Positions 24,001-32,037 of a stretch of DNA of 64,000 nt are shown in pieces. Origin of the DNA: Streptomyces sp. MUM 2J. GTDB taxonomy: Bacteria; Actinomycetota; Actinomycetes; Streptomycetales; Streptomycetaceae. The stretch lies in contig NZ_JADWYM010000037.1 in NCBI RefSeq assembly GCF_022414535.1, positions 1-64,000 of the forward strand, given 5' to 3'. The position numbers and the translations under genes were made by a program. The first letter of the stretch is position 1; each line of letters begins with the position of its first letter. Below the pieces are notes generated by a model. It was given only the letters and a program-made list of their open reading frames with translations. It was not told the DNA's origin and ran no database searches.

Positions 24001-25117
24001 CGCCGCGGCACAGGCCGACACCCTCATCACCGAGGCCCGCAACGAGGCCGAGCGCCTCACCACCGAGACCGTCGACGAGACCGACCGCCTGCGCGCCGAG
24101 ACCGTCGCCCAGGCCGAGCAGCTCGTCGCGGACGCCACCGACGACGCGGAGCGGCTGCGCGCCGAGGCCGCCGAGACGGTCGGCTCCGCCCGGCAGCACG
24201 CCGAGCGTGTCCGCACCGAGGCGGAGCGGGTCAGGACGGACGCGGCGCAGGAGGCCGAGCGGGTGGTCTCGGCTGCCCGCGCGGAGGCCGAGCACATCCT
24301 GGACGAGGTCCGCAAGGACGCCAACAAGCGGCGCAGCGAGGCGGCCGAGCAGGTCGACACGCTCATCACGGAGACCACCGCGGAGGTCGACAAGCTGCTG
24401 GCGGAGGCCCAGGAGCAGGCGCTGAAGACGACCGCGGACGCGGAATCGCAGGCGGACACGATGGTCGGCGCGGCCCGCAAGGAGGCCGACCGGATCGTCT
24501 CCGAGGCGACCGTCGAGGGCAACGCACGGGTGGAGAAGTCCCGCACGGACGCGGACGAGTTGCTCGTCGGCGCCCGCCGGGACGCCACGCAGATAAGGGA
24601 GCGCGCGGAGGAGCTGCGCGACCGCCTCACCTCCGAGATCGAGAAGCTGCACGAGCGGGCCCGCCGCGAGTCCGCCGAGACGATGAAGTCGGCCGGCGAC
24701 CGCTGCGACGCGCTGATCAAGGCGGCCGAGGAGCAGTTGGCCAAGGCGCAGGCGAAGTCCAAGGAGATCGTCTCGGAGGCCAATTCGGAGGCGGGCAAGG
24801 TCCGCATCGCCGCCGTGAAGAAGGCCGAGGGCCTGCTGAAGGAGGCCGAGCAGAAGAAGGCGCGGCTCGTCAAGGAGGCCGAGGAGCTGAAGGCCGAGGC
24901 GATCCGCGAGGCCCGTCTCACGGTCGAGGAGGGCAAGCGCGAGCTGGAGGTCCTGGTGCGCCGCCGCGAGGACATCCAGGCCGAGATCTCCCGTGTCCAG
25001 GACGTGCTGGAGGCGTTGGAGTCCTTCGAGGCGCCGGGTGCGGGCAAGGACGGCGGTGTCAAGGCCGGCGCCACCGTCGGAGCCCCTCGTTCGGGTGGCA
25101 AGTCGTCAGACGGCTAG
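21017..25117 (+). CDS. scy: Scy, tip-organising coiled-coil cytoskeletal protein
   Basis: A 1366-residue protein, nearly all a Glu/Ala/Arg/Lys-rich coiled coil, close to the roughly 1326 residues of S. coelicolor Scy. The N-terminus resembles DivIVA/FilP-type heads (EKAIQHAEDLGYQVEVLRAKL). Scy gathers DivIVA and FilP at hyphal tips and sets where new tips form. GTG at 21017 is chosen because conserved sequence (RGYESQEREPAAD) begins there; farther upstream the frame runs through mce and reads as shadow sequence. A 218-bp near-identical repeat with an 84-residue period (23648-24117) lengthens the rod. The mce gene upstream and filP downstream match the known order. The short non-coiled C-terminus is Gly/Ser-rich. 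Confidence 0.93.
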   Translation: MRGYESQEREPAADVDHLTRFEAEMKRLKTEREKAIQHAEDLGYQVEVLRAKLHEARRTIMSRPAFDGSDLGHQAEQLLRNAQMQADQLRADAERELSQARAQTQRILQEHAEQAARLQAELHQEAVTRRQQLDQELAERRATVESHVNENVAWAEQLRARTEQQARRLLEQSRADVDQAMSAARTEAERLTSEARRRLESEAEAARAEAEQLLRRARADAERLLNAASAQAQEATDHAEQVRSTSASESEEARRRAQELSRAAEQRMAEAEEALRKAQSEADKVLTEAKDSAARTLAGAETANETRTRTAKEQVARLVGEATKEAEAARTEAEQVVADARAEAEKIVAEAAEKARTITAEESATQLSKAARTAEDVLNKASEEARRTTRAAAEEGERIRTEAEAEADRLRAEAHDIAEQLKGAAKDDTKEYRAKTVELQEEARRLRGEAEQLRADAVAEGEKIRAEARKEAVAQIEEAARSAEELLSKAKADADELRQTATADSEKVRTEAIERATSLRRQAEETLERTRKEAERQRAEAAEEADGVRADAERAAQELREEAERAVTARQSEAEQELTRLAAEAEQRLADAEQALTEAREEAARIRREAADEAERLRTESAERIRTLRQQAEEEAERLRTEAASDAAASRAEGESVALRLTTEAATEAERLKSEAQESADRMRAEAQAAAERLAAEASETLAAAQEEATRRRREAEELLGAARQEADQERERAREQSEDLLASARKRVEEAQAESVRLVEEADRRADEMVSAAEQHAQQVRDSVAGLHEQAQEEIAGLRSAAEVVAERTRREAEEEADRVRTDAYAERERASEDAGRVRREAQEEAEAAKALAERTTVEALAEAERLRADASEHAQRLRTEASDTLAQADQDAARTRADARGDANRIRSDAAAQADTLITEARNEAERLTTETVDETDRLRAETVAQADRVRTEALEEADRLRTEASDTRAQADRDAARTRADARGDANRIRSDAAAQADTLITEARNEAERLTTETVDETDRLRAETVAQAEQLVADATDDAERLRAEAAETVGSARQHAERVRTEAERVRTDAAQEAERVVSAARAEAEHILDEVRKDANKRRSEAAEQVDTLITETTAEVDKLLAEAQEQALKTTADAESQADTMVGAARKEADRIVSEATVEGNARVEKSRTDADELLVGARRDATQIRERAEELRDRLTSEIEKLHERARRESAETMKSAGDRCDALIKAAEEQLAKAQAKSKEIVSEANSEAGKVRIAAVKKAEGLLKEAEQKKARLVKEAEELKAEAIREARLTVEEGKRELEVLVRRREDIQAEISRVQDVLEALESFEAPGAGKDGGVKAGATVGAPRSGGKSSDG
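23648..24117. repeat. Tandem near-identical duplication inside scy
   Basis: Segments 23648-23865 and 23900-24117 (218 bp each, 252 bp apart) differ at only a few bases. The period is 84 codons, exactly 12 heptads, so the duplication keeps both the reading frame and the heptad register. Confidence 0.9.
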
Positions 25118-25230
25118 CCAACCACACTGGTTCGGGTGTGTTCTGAGGCCTTTGTCCTACTCTTTGGCAAGCCGTGTGCCGCTTAGCCACTCAAAAGGGG
25201 TGTCATTCTCCAGATCAAACACGCATCCGC

Positions 25231-25260
25231 TCGATGACACACCGCTTCGGCGCCTAGGAT
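25231..25260 (+). promoter_or_regulatory. Possible filP promoter
   Basis: TAGGAT (25255-25260) with a weak TCGATG 18 bases upstream lies 40 bases before the filP ATG. The -35 is poor, so this is tentative. Confidence 0.35.
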
Positions 25261-25300
25261 TCCACCTATCACCTCACCGGTCTCTTTCGACAGGAACCCC

Positions 25301-26239
25301 ATGAGCGACACTTCCCCCTACGGCTTCGAGCTTGTGCGGCGTGGGTACGACCGCGCTCAGGTGGACGAACGGATCTCCAAGCTCGTCTCCGACCGTGACA
25401 GCGCTCTCGCCCGCATCACCGCTCTGGAAAAGCGCATCGAGGAGCTGCACCTCGAGACGCAGAACGCGCAGGCGGCGGTCACCGACGCCGAGCCGTCCTA
25501 CGCCGGCCTCGGCGCTCGCGTCGAGAAGATTCTGCGCCTGGCCGAGGAAGAGGCCAAGGATCTGCGCGAGGAGGCGCGCCGCGCGGCCGAGCAGCACCGC
25601 GAGCTCGCCGAGTCGGCGGCCCAGCAGGTGCGCAACGACGCCGAGTCGTTCGCCGCGGACCGCAAGGCCAAGGCCGAGGACGAGGGCGTCCGCATCGTCG
25701 AGAAGGCCAAGAGCGACGCCTCCCAGTTGCGCGCCGAGGCGCAGAAGGACGCGCAGTCCAAGCGGGAGGAGGCCGACGCGCTCTTCGAGGAGACCCGCGC
25801 CAAGGCCGCCCAGGCCGCCGCCGACTTCGAGACGAACCTGGCCAAGCGCCGCGAGCAGTCCGAGCGCGACCTCGCCTCCCGGCAGGCCAAGGCCGAGAAG
25901 CGCCTCGCCGAGATCGAGCACCGCGCGGAGCAGCTGCGGCTCGAGGCCGAGAAGCTGCGCACCGACGCCGAGCGCCGGGCCCGCCAGACGGTGGAGACGG
26001 CCCAGCGCCAGGCCGAGGACATCGTGGCCGACGCCAACGCCAAGGCCGACCGTATCCGCTCGGAATCCGAGCGCGAGCTGGCCGCCCTGACGAACCGCCG
26101 CGACTCCATCAACGCCCAGCTGACGAACGTCCGCGAGATGCTCGCCACGCTCACGGGCGCCGCGGTGGCCGCCGCGGGCGCGCCGGCCACGGACGAAGAG
26201 CCGGTCTCCCGCGGGGTTCCGGCGCAGCAGTCCCGGTAG
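25301..26239 (+). CDS. filP: FilP, intermediate-filament-like coiled-coil protein
   Basis: A 312-residue protein (FilP is about 310). It has an N-terminal DivIVA-like head (SDTSPYGFELVRRGYDRAQVDERI), a long coiled coil at about 80-285 with repeated EAEKLRTDAERRA-type heptads, and a short Ala/Gly tail. FilP makes filaments that give stiffness to the hyphal apex and binds DivIVA and Scy. ATG at 25301 follows AGGAA. It starts 183 bases after scy and ends before a strong hairpin terminator at 26326. The head shares ISKLVSDRDSALARI-type sequence with DivIVA relatives. Confidence 0.95.
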   Translation: MSDTSPYGFELVRRGYDRAQVDERISKLVSDRDSALARITALEKRIEELHLETQNAQAAVTDAEPSYAGLGARVEKILRLAEEEAKDLREEARRAAEQHRELAESAAQQVRNDAESFAADRKAKAEDEGVRIVEKAKSDASQLRAEAQKDAQSKREEADALFEETRAKAAQAAADFETNLAKRREQSERDLASRQAKAEKRLAEIEHRAEQLRLEAEKLRTDAERRARQTVETAQRQAEDIVADANAKADRIRSESERELAALTNRRDSINAQLTNVREMLATLTGAAVAAAGAPATDEEPVSRGVPAQQSR

Positions 26240-26325
26240 GTCCGGAAGTCCGGATGCCCGTCATGCCGGGCATCCGGCGCGCACCGAACCTCCGGTGCAT
26301 CACCGGGGTGTTTCGGACGAACAAC

Positions 26326-26367
26326 GCACGAAGCCCTCTGCCCACCGGTGGCAGAGGGCTTCGGTGC
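26326..26367 (+). terminator. filP terminator, overlapping the promoter region of the next gene
   Basis: GAAGCCCTCTGCC pairs perfectly with GGCAGAGGGCTTC (26350-26362); GCAC/GTGC extends the stem past one bulged G. It ends only 18 bases before the next ATG, so terminator and downstream promoter overlap. Confidence 0.7.
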
Positions 26368-26384
26368 GTTCTAGCGTGGCCTGC

Positions 26385-27335
26385 ATGATCGAGCTGGAGG
26401 GGCTGACCAAGCGGTACGGCGAGAAACTCGCGGTCGACGACCTCACCTTCACCGTCAGACCGGGCGTCGTCACGGGCTTCCTGGGCCCCAACGGCGCGGG
26501 CAAGTCCACGACGATGCGGATGATGCTGGGGCTGGACCGGCCCACCGCCGGCGACGTGCGGATCGACGGCAGGCACTACGACCGTCTGACGGACCCGCTG
26601 AAGTACATCGGGGCCCTGCTGGACGCCAAGGCGGTGCACGGAGGGCGCAGCGCCTACAACCATCTGCTGTGCCTCGCGCAGAGCAACGGCATTCCGGCCC
26701 GCCGGGTGCACGAGGTGCTGGACGCCGTCGGACTCACCGCGGTCGCCCGGAAGAAGGCCAAGGGGTTCTCGTACGGCATGGGGCAGCGGCTCGGCATCGC
26801 CGCCGCGCTCCTGGGCGACCCGCAGATCCTGATGTTCGACGAGCCGGTCAACGGCCTCGACCCCGAGGGCATCCACTGGATCCGTCATCTGATGAAGTCG
26901 CTCGCCGCGCAGGGCCGTACCGTCTTCGTCTCCTCGCACCTGATGAGCGAGATGGCCCTCACCGCCGACCACCTCATCGTCATCGGCCAGGGCAGGCTGC
27001 TGGCCGACACCTCCATGGCCGGGTTCATCGCCCAGAACTCGCGGTCCTACGTGCGTGTCCGCACCCCGCAGCGCGAGCGGCTGCTGGACGTGCTGCACGA
27101 GGCCGGTCTCACGGTCGTCGAGAGCGGCAGCGGGGTGCTGGAGATCGACGGGGGCAAGCCCGAGCAGATCGGTGAGCTGGCGGCCCAGCACCACATCGTG
27201 CTGCACGAGCTGAGCCCGCAGCAGGCCTCCCTGGAAGAGGCGTTCATGCAGCTGACCGCGGGGTCGGTCGAATACCACGCGCACACCGACGCCCCGGCCC
27301 GGCCGTGGGGCGCCGACTGGCAGAAGGGGGACTGA
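26385..27335 (+). CDS. ABC transporter ATP-binding protein, pair 1
   Basis: A 316-residue DRA/CcmA-type ATPase with Walker A GPNGAGKS (about residues 34-41), signature FSYGMGQRLGIAAAL, Walker B ILMFDEPVNGLDP and H-loop SSHLMSEM. The C-terminal third (residues 215-300) is the accessory domain of drug or lipid exporters with LSPQQASLEEAFM. ATG at 26385 has TAGCGT seven bases upstream and no ribosome site, suggesting a leaderless transcript. The permease starts 3 bases after its stop. A close homologue follows at 28237. The substrate is unknown; the place next to filP may hint at an envelope role. Confidence 0.92.
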   Translation: MIELEGLTKRYGEKLAVDDLTFTVRPGVVTGFLGPNGAGKSTTMRMMLGLDRPTAGDVRIDGRHYDRLTDPLKYIGALLDAKAVHGGRSAYNHLLCLAQSNGIPARRVHEVLDAVGLTAVARKKAKGFSYGMGQRLGIAAALLGDPQILMFDEPVNGLDPEGIHWIRHLMKSLAAQGRTVFVSSHLMSEMALTADHLIVIGQGRLLADTSMAGFIAQNSRSYVRVRTPQRERLLDVLHEAGLTVVESGSGVLEIDGGKPEQIGELAAQHHIVLHELSPQQASLEEAFMQLTAGSVEYHAHTDAPARPWGADWQKGD

Positions 27336-27338
27336 GCC

Positions 27339-28109
27339 GTGGCGGCGACCCAGGTCATCCGTTCCGAGTGGACCAAGATCCGGTCGGTGGCGTCCACGGT
27401 GTGGACGCTGTCGCTGGCCGTCGTGGTGACGCTGGCCCTGAGCATGCTGATCTCGGCGCTGTCGGCGAACGAGTTCGACAAGCTGAGCGCGCAGGACCGG
27501 TCCGACTTCGACCCGACCTTCATCAGCTTCGCCGGGATGAGCCTCGGCCAGCTCGCGATGATCGTGTTCGGAGTGCTCGTCGTCTCGAACGAGTACAGCT
27601 CGGGCATGATCCGCACCTCCCTGGCCGCCGTCCCCCAGCGCGGCACCTTCCTGTTCAGCAAGGTGGCGGTGGCCACGGGCCTCGCCCTCGTCGTCGGCAT
27701 GGCGACCAGTTTCGCCGCGTTCTTCCTCGGCCAGGCCATGCTCGGGGAGCACCGGGCGCACCTGGGCGACACCGGGGTGCTGCGCGCGGTCGTCGGCGGC
27801 GGCCTCTACATGACGCTGATCGCGGTGTTCTCCATGGGCGTGGCCGCGATGCTGCGCTCCCCCATGCTCAGTCTCGGCATCCTCATGCCGTTCTTCTTCC
27901 TGATCTCCAACATCCTGGGCAACGTCGACGCCACCAAGAAGGTCGGCCGCTTCCTGCCCGACCAGGCCGGCAGCCGGATCATGCAGGTGGTCACCCCCGG
28001 CGGCGACGACACCCCCTACGGTCCGTGGGGCGGGCTGGGCATCATGGCGCTGTGGGTGATCGCAGCGCTCGGCGGCGGCTACGCGCTGCTGAAGCGGCGG
28101 GACGCGTGA
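27339..28109 (+). CDS. ABC-2 type transporter permease, pair 1
   Basis: A 256-residue protein with about six hydrophobic segments and the typical start VIRSEWTKIRSVASTVWTL, a cytosolic N-terminal helix of ABC-2 exporters, plus EYSSGMIRTSLAAVPQR between TM2 and TM3. GTG at 27339 follows AGAAGGGGG inside the end of the ATPase gene, with which it forms an operon. It presumably forms a homodimeric channel, or a heterodimer with the paralogue at 29475. Confidence 0.9.
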   Translation: MAATQVIRSEWTKIRSVASTVWTLSLAVVVTLALSMLISALSANEFDKLSAQDRSDFDPTFISFAGMSLGQLAMIVFGVLVVSNEYSSGMIRTSLAAVPQRGTFLFSKVAVATGLALVVGMATSFAAFFLGQAMLGEHRAHLGDTGVLRAVVGGGLYMTLIAVFSMGVAAMLRSPMLSLGILMPFFFLISNILGNVDATKKVGRFLPDQAGSRIMQVVTPGGDDTPYGPWGGLGIMALWVIAALGGGYALLKRRDA

Positions 28110-28236
28110 GACGGCCGGGATCGGCCGGATCACGTTTTTACCTCCTCTTGGGTGGAACCGTCAGCCTCTGGATATCCTCCTAACCCTTACGGGGGCGTGT
28201 GCCCCGCTGTCCTGATCCTTCCGATGGGTGCGGAGC

Positions 28237-29478
28237 ATGATCGAAGCAGTCGGCCTGACCAAGCGCTACGGCGACAAGACCGCTGTGTACAACCTGTCCT
28301 TCCAGGTGCGGCCCGGTGCGGTCACCGGCTTCCTGGGCCCCAACGGCTCGGGCAAGTCGACGACCATGCGGATGATCCTGGGCCTCGACAATCCGACCGC
28401 GGGGACGGTGACGATCGGCGGCCATCCCTACCGGCGGCTGCCGAACGCCGCCCGCCAGGTCGGGGCCCTGCTGGACGCCAAGGCCGTGCACGGCGGCCGG
28501 TCCGCGCGCAACCACCTGCTGAGCCTGGCGCAGCTCTCGGGCATCCCGGCCCGCCGGGTGGACGAGGTGCTCGGCGTGGTCGGCCTGCAGGATGTGGCGA
28601 AGAAGCGGTCCAAGGGCTTCTCCCTCGGCATGGGGCAGCGCCTGGGCATCGCCGCCGCACTGCTCGGCGACCCTCAGGTGCTGCTGTTCGACGAGCCGGT
28701 CAACGGCCTCGACCCCGAGGGCATCCTCTGGGTGCGGAACCTGATGAAGGCGCTGGCGGCGGAGGGGCGTACCGTCTTCGTCTCCTCGCACCTGATGAGC
28801 GAGATGGCCCTCACCGCCGACCATCTGATCGTCATCGGCCGCGGGCAGCTGCTGGCGGACATGAGCATCACGGACTTCATCTCCGCCAACTCCGCGGACT
28901 TCGCGCGCGTGCGCACGCCGGACAGCGAGCCGCAGCTGCGGGAGAAGCTGTCGTCCGCGCTGACCGAGGCGGGCGGCCGGGTGCTGCCGGAGCAGGACGG
29001 CGCGCTGCGCATCACGGGTCTGCCGCTGCCCCGCATCTCCGACATCGCGCACGACGCCGGCGTCCGGCTGTGGGAGCTGTCCCCGCACCAGGCCTCGCTG
29101 GAGGAGGCGTACATGCGGATGACGCAGGGCGCCGTCGACTACCGCTCGACGATCGACGAGAAGGCCGGTCTCCAGCAGCCGCTGCCGCCCGGCGTCCAGC
29201 CGCCGATGCCGGTTCCGGGTCAGGGCCAGCCCGACTGGTACGCGCCGCCGCCGCCGCAGGGCGGCGGGCAGCCGTTCACCGGGCCGCAGGGCCCCTACGG
29301 CGCTCCGGCCGGCGCGCCCGCGGTGCAGCCGAACCCGTACGCGCAGCAGGCCCCGGCGGCCCCGCAGCAGCCGGCCGGGCCCGCTCCGGCGGTCCCGCCG
29401 GCGGGAACCGCCCCCGCCCCCCAGGGCGAAGCCGCCCCGCAGCCCGACGCCGAACCGAAGCCCGAGGACGCCCGATGA
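28237..29478 (+). CDS. ABC transporter ATP-binding protein, pair 2, with Pro/Gln-rich tail
   Basis: A 413-residue protein, closely related to the ATPase at 26385 over 310 residues (GPNGSGKS Walker A, FSLGMGQRLGIAAAL signature, VLLFDEPVNGLDP Walker B). It then adds a C-terminal tail of about 100 residues rich in Pro, Gln, Ala and Gly. ATG at 28237 aligns with the start of the first copy; GTG at 28228 would add three residues. Its stop overlaps the next permease start (ATGA). The two ATPase/permease pairs look like a tandem duplication. The tail, absent from pair 1, may bind a partner. Confidence 0.9.
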   Translation: MIEAVGLTKRYGDKTAVYNLSFQVRPGAVTGFLGPNGSGKSTTMRMILGLDNPTAGTVTIGGHPYRRLPNAARQVGALLDAKAVHGGRSARNHLLSLAQLSGIPARRVDEVLGVVGLQDVAKKRSKGFSLGMGQRLGIAAALLGDPQVLLFDEPVNGLDPEGILWVRNLMKALAAEGRTVFVSSHLMSEMALTADHLIVIGRGQLLADMSITDFISANSADFARVRTPDSEPQLREKLSSALTEAGGRVLPEQDGALRITGLPLPRISDIAHDAGVRLWELSPHQASLEEAYMRMTQGAVDYRSTIDEKAGLQQPLPPGVQPPMPVPGQGQPDWYAPPPPQGGGQPFTGPQGPYGAPAGAPAVQPNPYAQQAPAAPQQPAGPAPAVPPAGTAPAPQGEAAPQPDAEPKPEDAR

Positions 29479-30347
29479 GCACGCCCCAGTCCCCCATGCC
29501 GCAGGCCGCGCCGCCGAACTGGCAGGCGGCGGCCGGATCGTCGCACCCCGGCTACACCTCGCCGATCCCCGTGGTGCGCACGCACCTCGGGCACGCCCTC
29601 GCCTCCGAGTGGACGAAGATCCGTTCGGTGCGCTCCACGATGTGGACGCTGGGGGTGTTCGTGCTGCTGGTCGTCGGGATCGGGCTGCTGGCCGGCGCGG
29701 CGATCGCCGCCAACGCCTCCGACGGCGATCTGAACGGCGAGAACCCGCTGTCGTTCGGCTTCTTCGGGCTGCTGCTGGGCAGCATGTGCATCATCACGCT
29801 CGGCGTGCTGACCACGGCCTCGGAGTACGGCACCGGCATGATCCGGACCACGATGGTGGCCTGCCCGTCGCGCGGGCGGGTGCTCGCCGCGAAGGCGATC
29901 GTGTTCTTCGTGGTGGCCTTCGTGGTGACGCTGGTGTCCGCGTCGCTCGTCGCCGTCGCCCAGGTGGGCATGCTCGACGGCGCCCGGGAGCCGTCCGGCG
30001 CGGAGTGGTTCAAGGGCACGGTCGGGGTGTCCCTGTACATCGCGCTGCTGGGGCTGCTCTCGCTCGTCGTCGGCTCGATCATCCGGCACTCCGCCGGCGC
30101 CATCACCATCATGATCGGCCTGGTACTGGCGCCGCTGGTGATCGCGCTGTTCATGTTCTCGGAGTCGCTGTCGGACCTGCGCCAGGCGCTGTTCGAGTAC
30201 TCGATCCCGAACCAGCTGAGCGTCTTCTACTCCAACTCGCTCACCCAGTCCGGCCCGTCCGGCTGGGACCCGCTGTGGATCGCCCTCGGGGTGACGGCGG
30301 TGGCCTTCGCCGGTGCCTACGCGCTGCTGCAGAAGCGGGACGTCTGA
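29475..30347 (+). CDS. ABC-2 type transporter permease, pair 2
   Basis: A 290-residue protein with a Pro/Ala/Gln-rich cytosolic lead of about 45 residues, then HALASEWTKIRSVRSTMWTL as in pair 1, EYGTGMIRTTMVACPSRGR, and six hydrophobic segments ending ALLQKRDV (pair 1: ALLKRRDA). Translation is coupled to the ATPase through a 4-base overlap. The next gene is convergent and ends 11 bases away. Confidence 0.9.
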   Translation: MSTPQSPMPQAAPPNWQAAAGSSHPGYTSPIPVVRTHLGHALASEWTKIRSVRSTMWTLGVFVLLVVGIGLLAGAAIAANASDGDLNGENPLSFGFFGLLLGSMCIITLGVLTTASEYGTGMIRTTMVACPSRGRVLAAKAIVFFVVAFVVTLVSASLVAVAQVGMLDGAREPSGAEWFKGTVGVSLYIALLGLLSLVVGSIIRHSAGAITIMIGLVLAPLVIALFMFSESLSDLRQALFEYSIPNQLSVFYSNSLTQSGPSGWDPLWIALGVTAVAFAGAYALLQKRDV

Positions 30348-30358
30348 GGGAGTACGCC

Positions 30359-30691
30359 CTAGAACCTGGGGGCCTGACGGGACCGCTGCACCCGCGTGGT
30401 GCGGCGGTCCCGTGCGTTCCAGCACGCCTTGTGCCAGTGCCGGCGGTCGTCGACGCCGGCGTGCTCGGGCCAGGCCACGACGTGCGGGACGCCGTCCGGA
30501 ATCATCTGGTCGCAGCCGGGGCACCGGTAGGACTTGCCCTGGGCGCTCGCGCCGGCCACGTGCCGCACGCTCCATTCCTCGCCCTGCCACTGCACGGACG
30601 ACTGCCAGCCCCCGTAACGGCCGGAGCGGTCCTCCTCGGCGCTCCGGCCCGATCCGTCGGAGCCCTTGGGACGGTTGCGGCGCGGGGACAC
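30359..30691 (-). CDS. Small CxxC/His-rich protein, putative zinc-binding
   Basis: A 110-residue protein. The C-terminal half carries YRCPGCDQMIPDG, then HVVAWPEH and HWHKACW, a pattern of Cys and His that suggests one zinc-binding knuckle, as in HNH-like or treble-clef folds. The N-terminus is basic and Ser/Arg/Gly-rich. GTG at 30691 follows GAGGTG. Orthologues in Streptomyces are often labelled 'ATP/GTP-binding protein', for which I see no support here. It is convergent with the second ABC permease and divergent from the oxidoreductase. Confidence 0.75.
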   Translation of the reverse strand: MSPRRNRPKGSDGSGRSAEEDRSGRYGGWQSSVQWQGEEWSVRHVAGASAQGKSYRCPGCDQMIPDGVPHVVAWPEHAGVDDRRHWHKACWNARDRRTTRVQRSRQAPRF

Positions 30692-30924
30692 GGAACACCT
30701 CACGGAACTGAGCGGGGAGCAGGGGTCGTATCCAGCGTACGCGGCCCGGCACCGGGTACGCGTAGGGGACCAAACCTCACAAGTCCCCCTCCGGGTCCGT
30801 CCGTTCCCGGAGCATTCTCCAGACAATCGGCAAATTACTCCGTCAGGCCGTGTCCTCGGCACGTGTCGGACGGTTATGCCGGGTGGGGGAGCTCCGTGTC
30901 GGAGCCAGGAAGCAGGAAAAGCAC

Positions 30925-31953
30925 ATGCGTGTGGGAAGTTTCGTGTTGGCGGCCCAGTTCCCCGGCCAGGGCCACGGGGAGGCGCTGCACCGCGCGGTCC
31001 GCTCCGCCGAGGTCGCCGAGGAGGCCGGGCTGGACGCGGTCTGGCTGGCCGAGCACCATTTCGTGCCGTACGGCACCTGCCCGTCGGCGATCACCCTGGC
31101 CGCCCTGCTGCTGGGCCGGACCCGGCGCATCCGGGTCGGCACGGCGGTGTCCGTACTGCCTGCGCAGCATCCGGTCGCGGTCGGCGAGCAGGCGGCCCTG
31201 CTGCATCTGACGAGCGGCGGACGGTTCTCGCTCGGCGTCGGACGCGGCGGGCCGTGGGTGGACCTGGAGGTGTTCGGTACGGGCCTGTCCGCGTACGAGG
31301 AGGGGTTCGCCGAATCACTCGATCTGCTGATGCGCTGGCTCGGTGAACCGTCGGTGGGGGCCGACGGCGAGCGGTTCCGCTTCCGGGAGGTCCCCGTCGT
31401 GCCGCGCCCGTCGGAGTCGCTGACGGACACCGCGGGTCCGGAGCTGGTCCTGGCGTGCACGTCCCCGGCGAGTGTGCGGCTGGCCGCGGAACGGGGGCTG
31501 CCGATGCTGCTCGGGATGCACGTCGGGGACGAGGAGAAGGCGGAGATGCTCGCCCTGTGGTGCCAGTGCTCGCGTGAGGCCGGGCGCACGGAGGAGGACA
31601 TCCGCGCGGCGGCGCACGTCTCCGCGGGTGTCTGCCAGATCGCAGACCGGCGTACGGACGCCGTGGAGACTTTGACGAAGGCAATGCCGGGTTGGCTGAA
31701 ACAGGGGCTCAACGCGCATGTCACGGTCGACGGCCGCGCCCGGCAGATGCGCGACCCGCTGGCGTACACCGAGTTGCTCTGCGGGTTGCACCCGGTGGGC
31801 ACCCCGCGGCTGTGCGCCGATCGCCTGGCGGCGACGAGCGAACGCACCGGCATCTCCCGCTTCGCCCTCCTGGTGGAGGGCTCGGGAGACCTCGCGGCGA
31901 CGGAGGAGAACGTGCGGCGCCTGGGCGCCGAGGTCCTGCCGCACCTGAGTTGA
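30925..31953 (+). CDS. LLM class flavin-dependent oxidoreductase
   Basis: A 342-residue bacterial luciferase-like monooxygenase fold: AEEAGLDAVWLAEHHF (beta/alpha unit with the WLAEHH motif), GTAVSVLPAQHPVAVGEQAALL and SGGRFSLGVGRGG. Such enzymes use FMN or F420; the cofactor cannot be told from sequence. ATG at 30925 follows AGGAAAA. A monocistronic gene, with 233 bases of divergent control region shared with the CxxC protein gene. The substrate is unknown. Confidence 0.88.
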   Translation: MRVGSFVLAAQFPGQGHGEALHRAVRSAEVAEEAGLDAVWLAEHHFVPYGTCPSAITLAALLLGRTRRIRVGTAVSVLPAQHPVAVGEQAALLHLTSGGRFSLGVGRGGPWVDLEVFGTGLSAYEEGFAESLDLLMRWLGEPSVGADGERFRFREVPVVPRPSESLTDTAGPELVLACTSPASVRLAAERGLPMLLGMHVGDEEKAEMLALWCQCSREAGRTEEDIRAAAHVSAGVCQIADRRTDAVETLTKAMPGWLKQGLNAHVTVDGRARQMRDPLAYTELLCGLHPVGTPRLCADRLAATSERTGISRFALLVEGSGDLAATEENVRRLGAEVLPHLS

Positions 31954-32037
31954 ACACCCCCCGCCGCGCGGGGAGCTTGCCGCTCCAGTACTGATTGCAC
32001 CTCCCGCGTATGGAGCGGCAAGCATGCGGCTCGCTGC

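Noticed and set aside
23648..24117. Repeats in scy considered as a CRISPR-like or mobile-element array
   Set aside because: Only two long in-frame copies, no spacers, no cas genes and no inverted ends.
20771..24652. Very long open frame antisense to scy, nearly 1300 codons
   Set aside because: It is Leu/Gly/Arg-rich without domains, has no ribosome site, and arises because the GAGGCC-type codons of scy contain no stop in that antisense frame.
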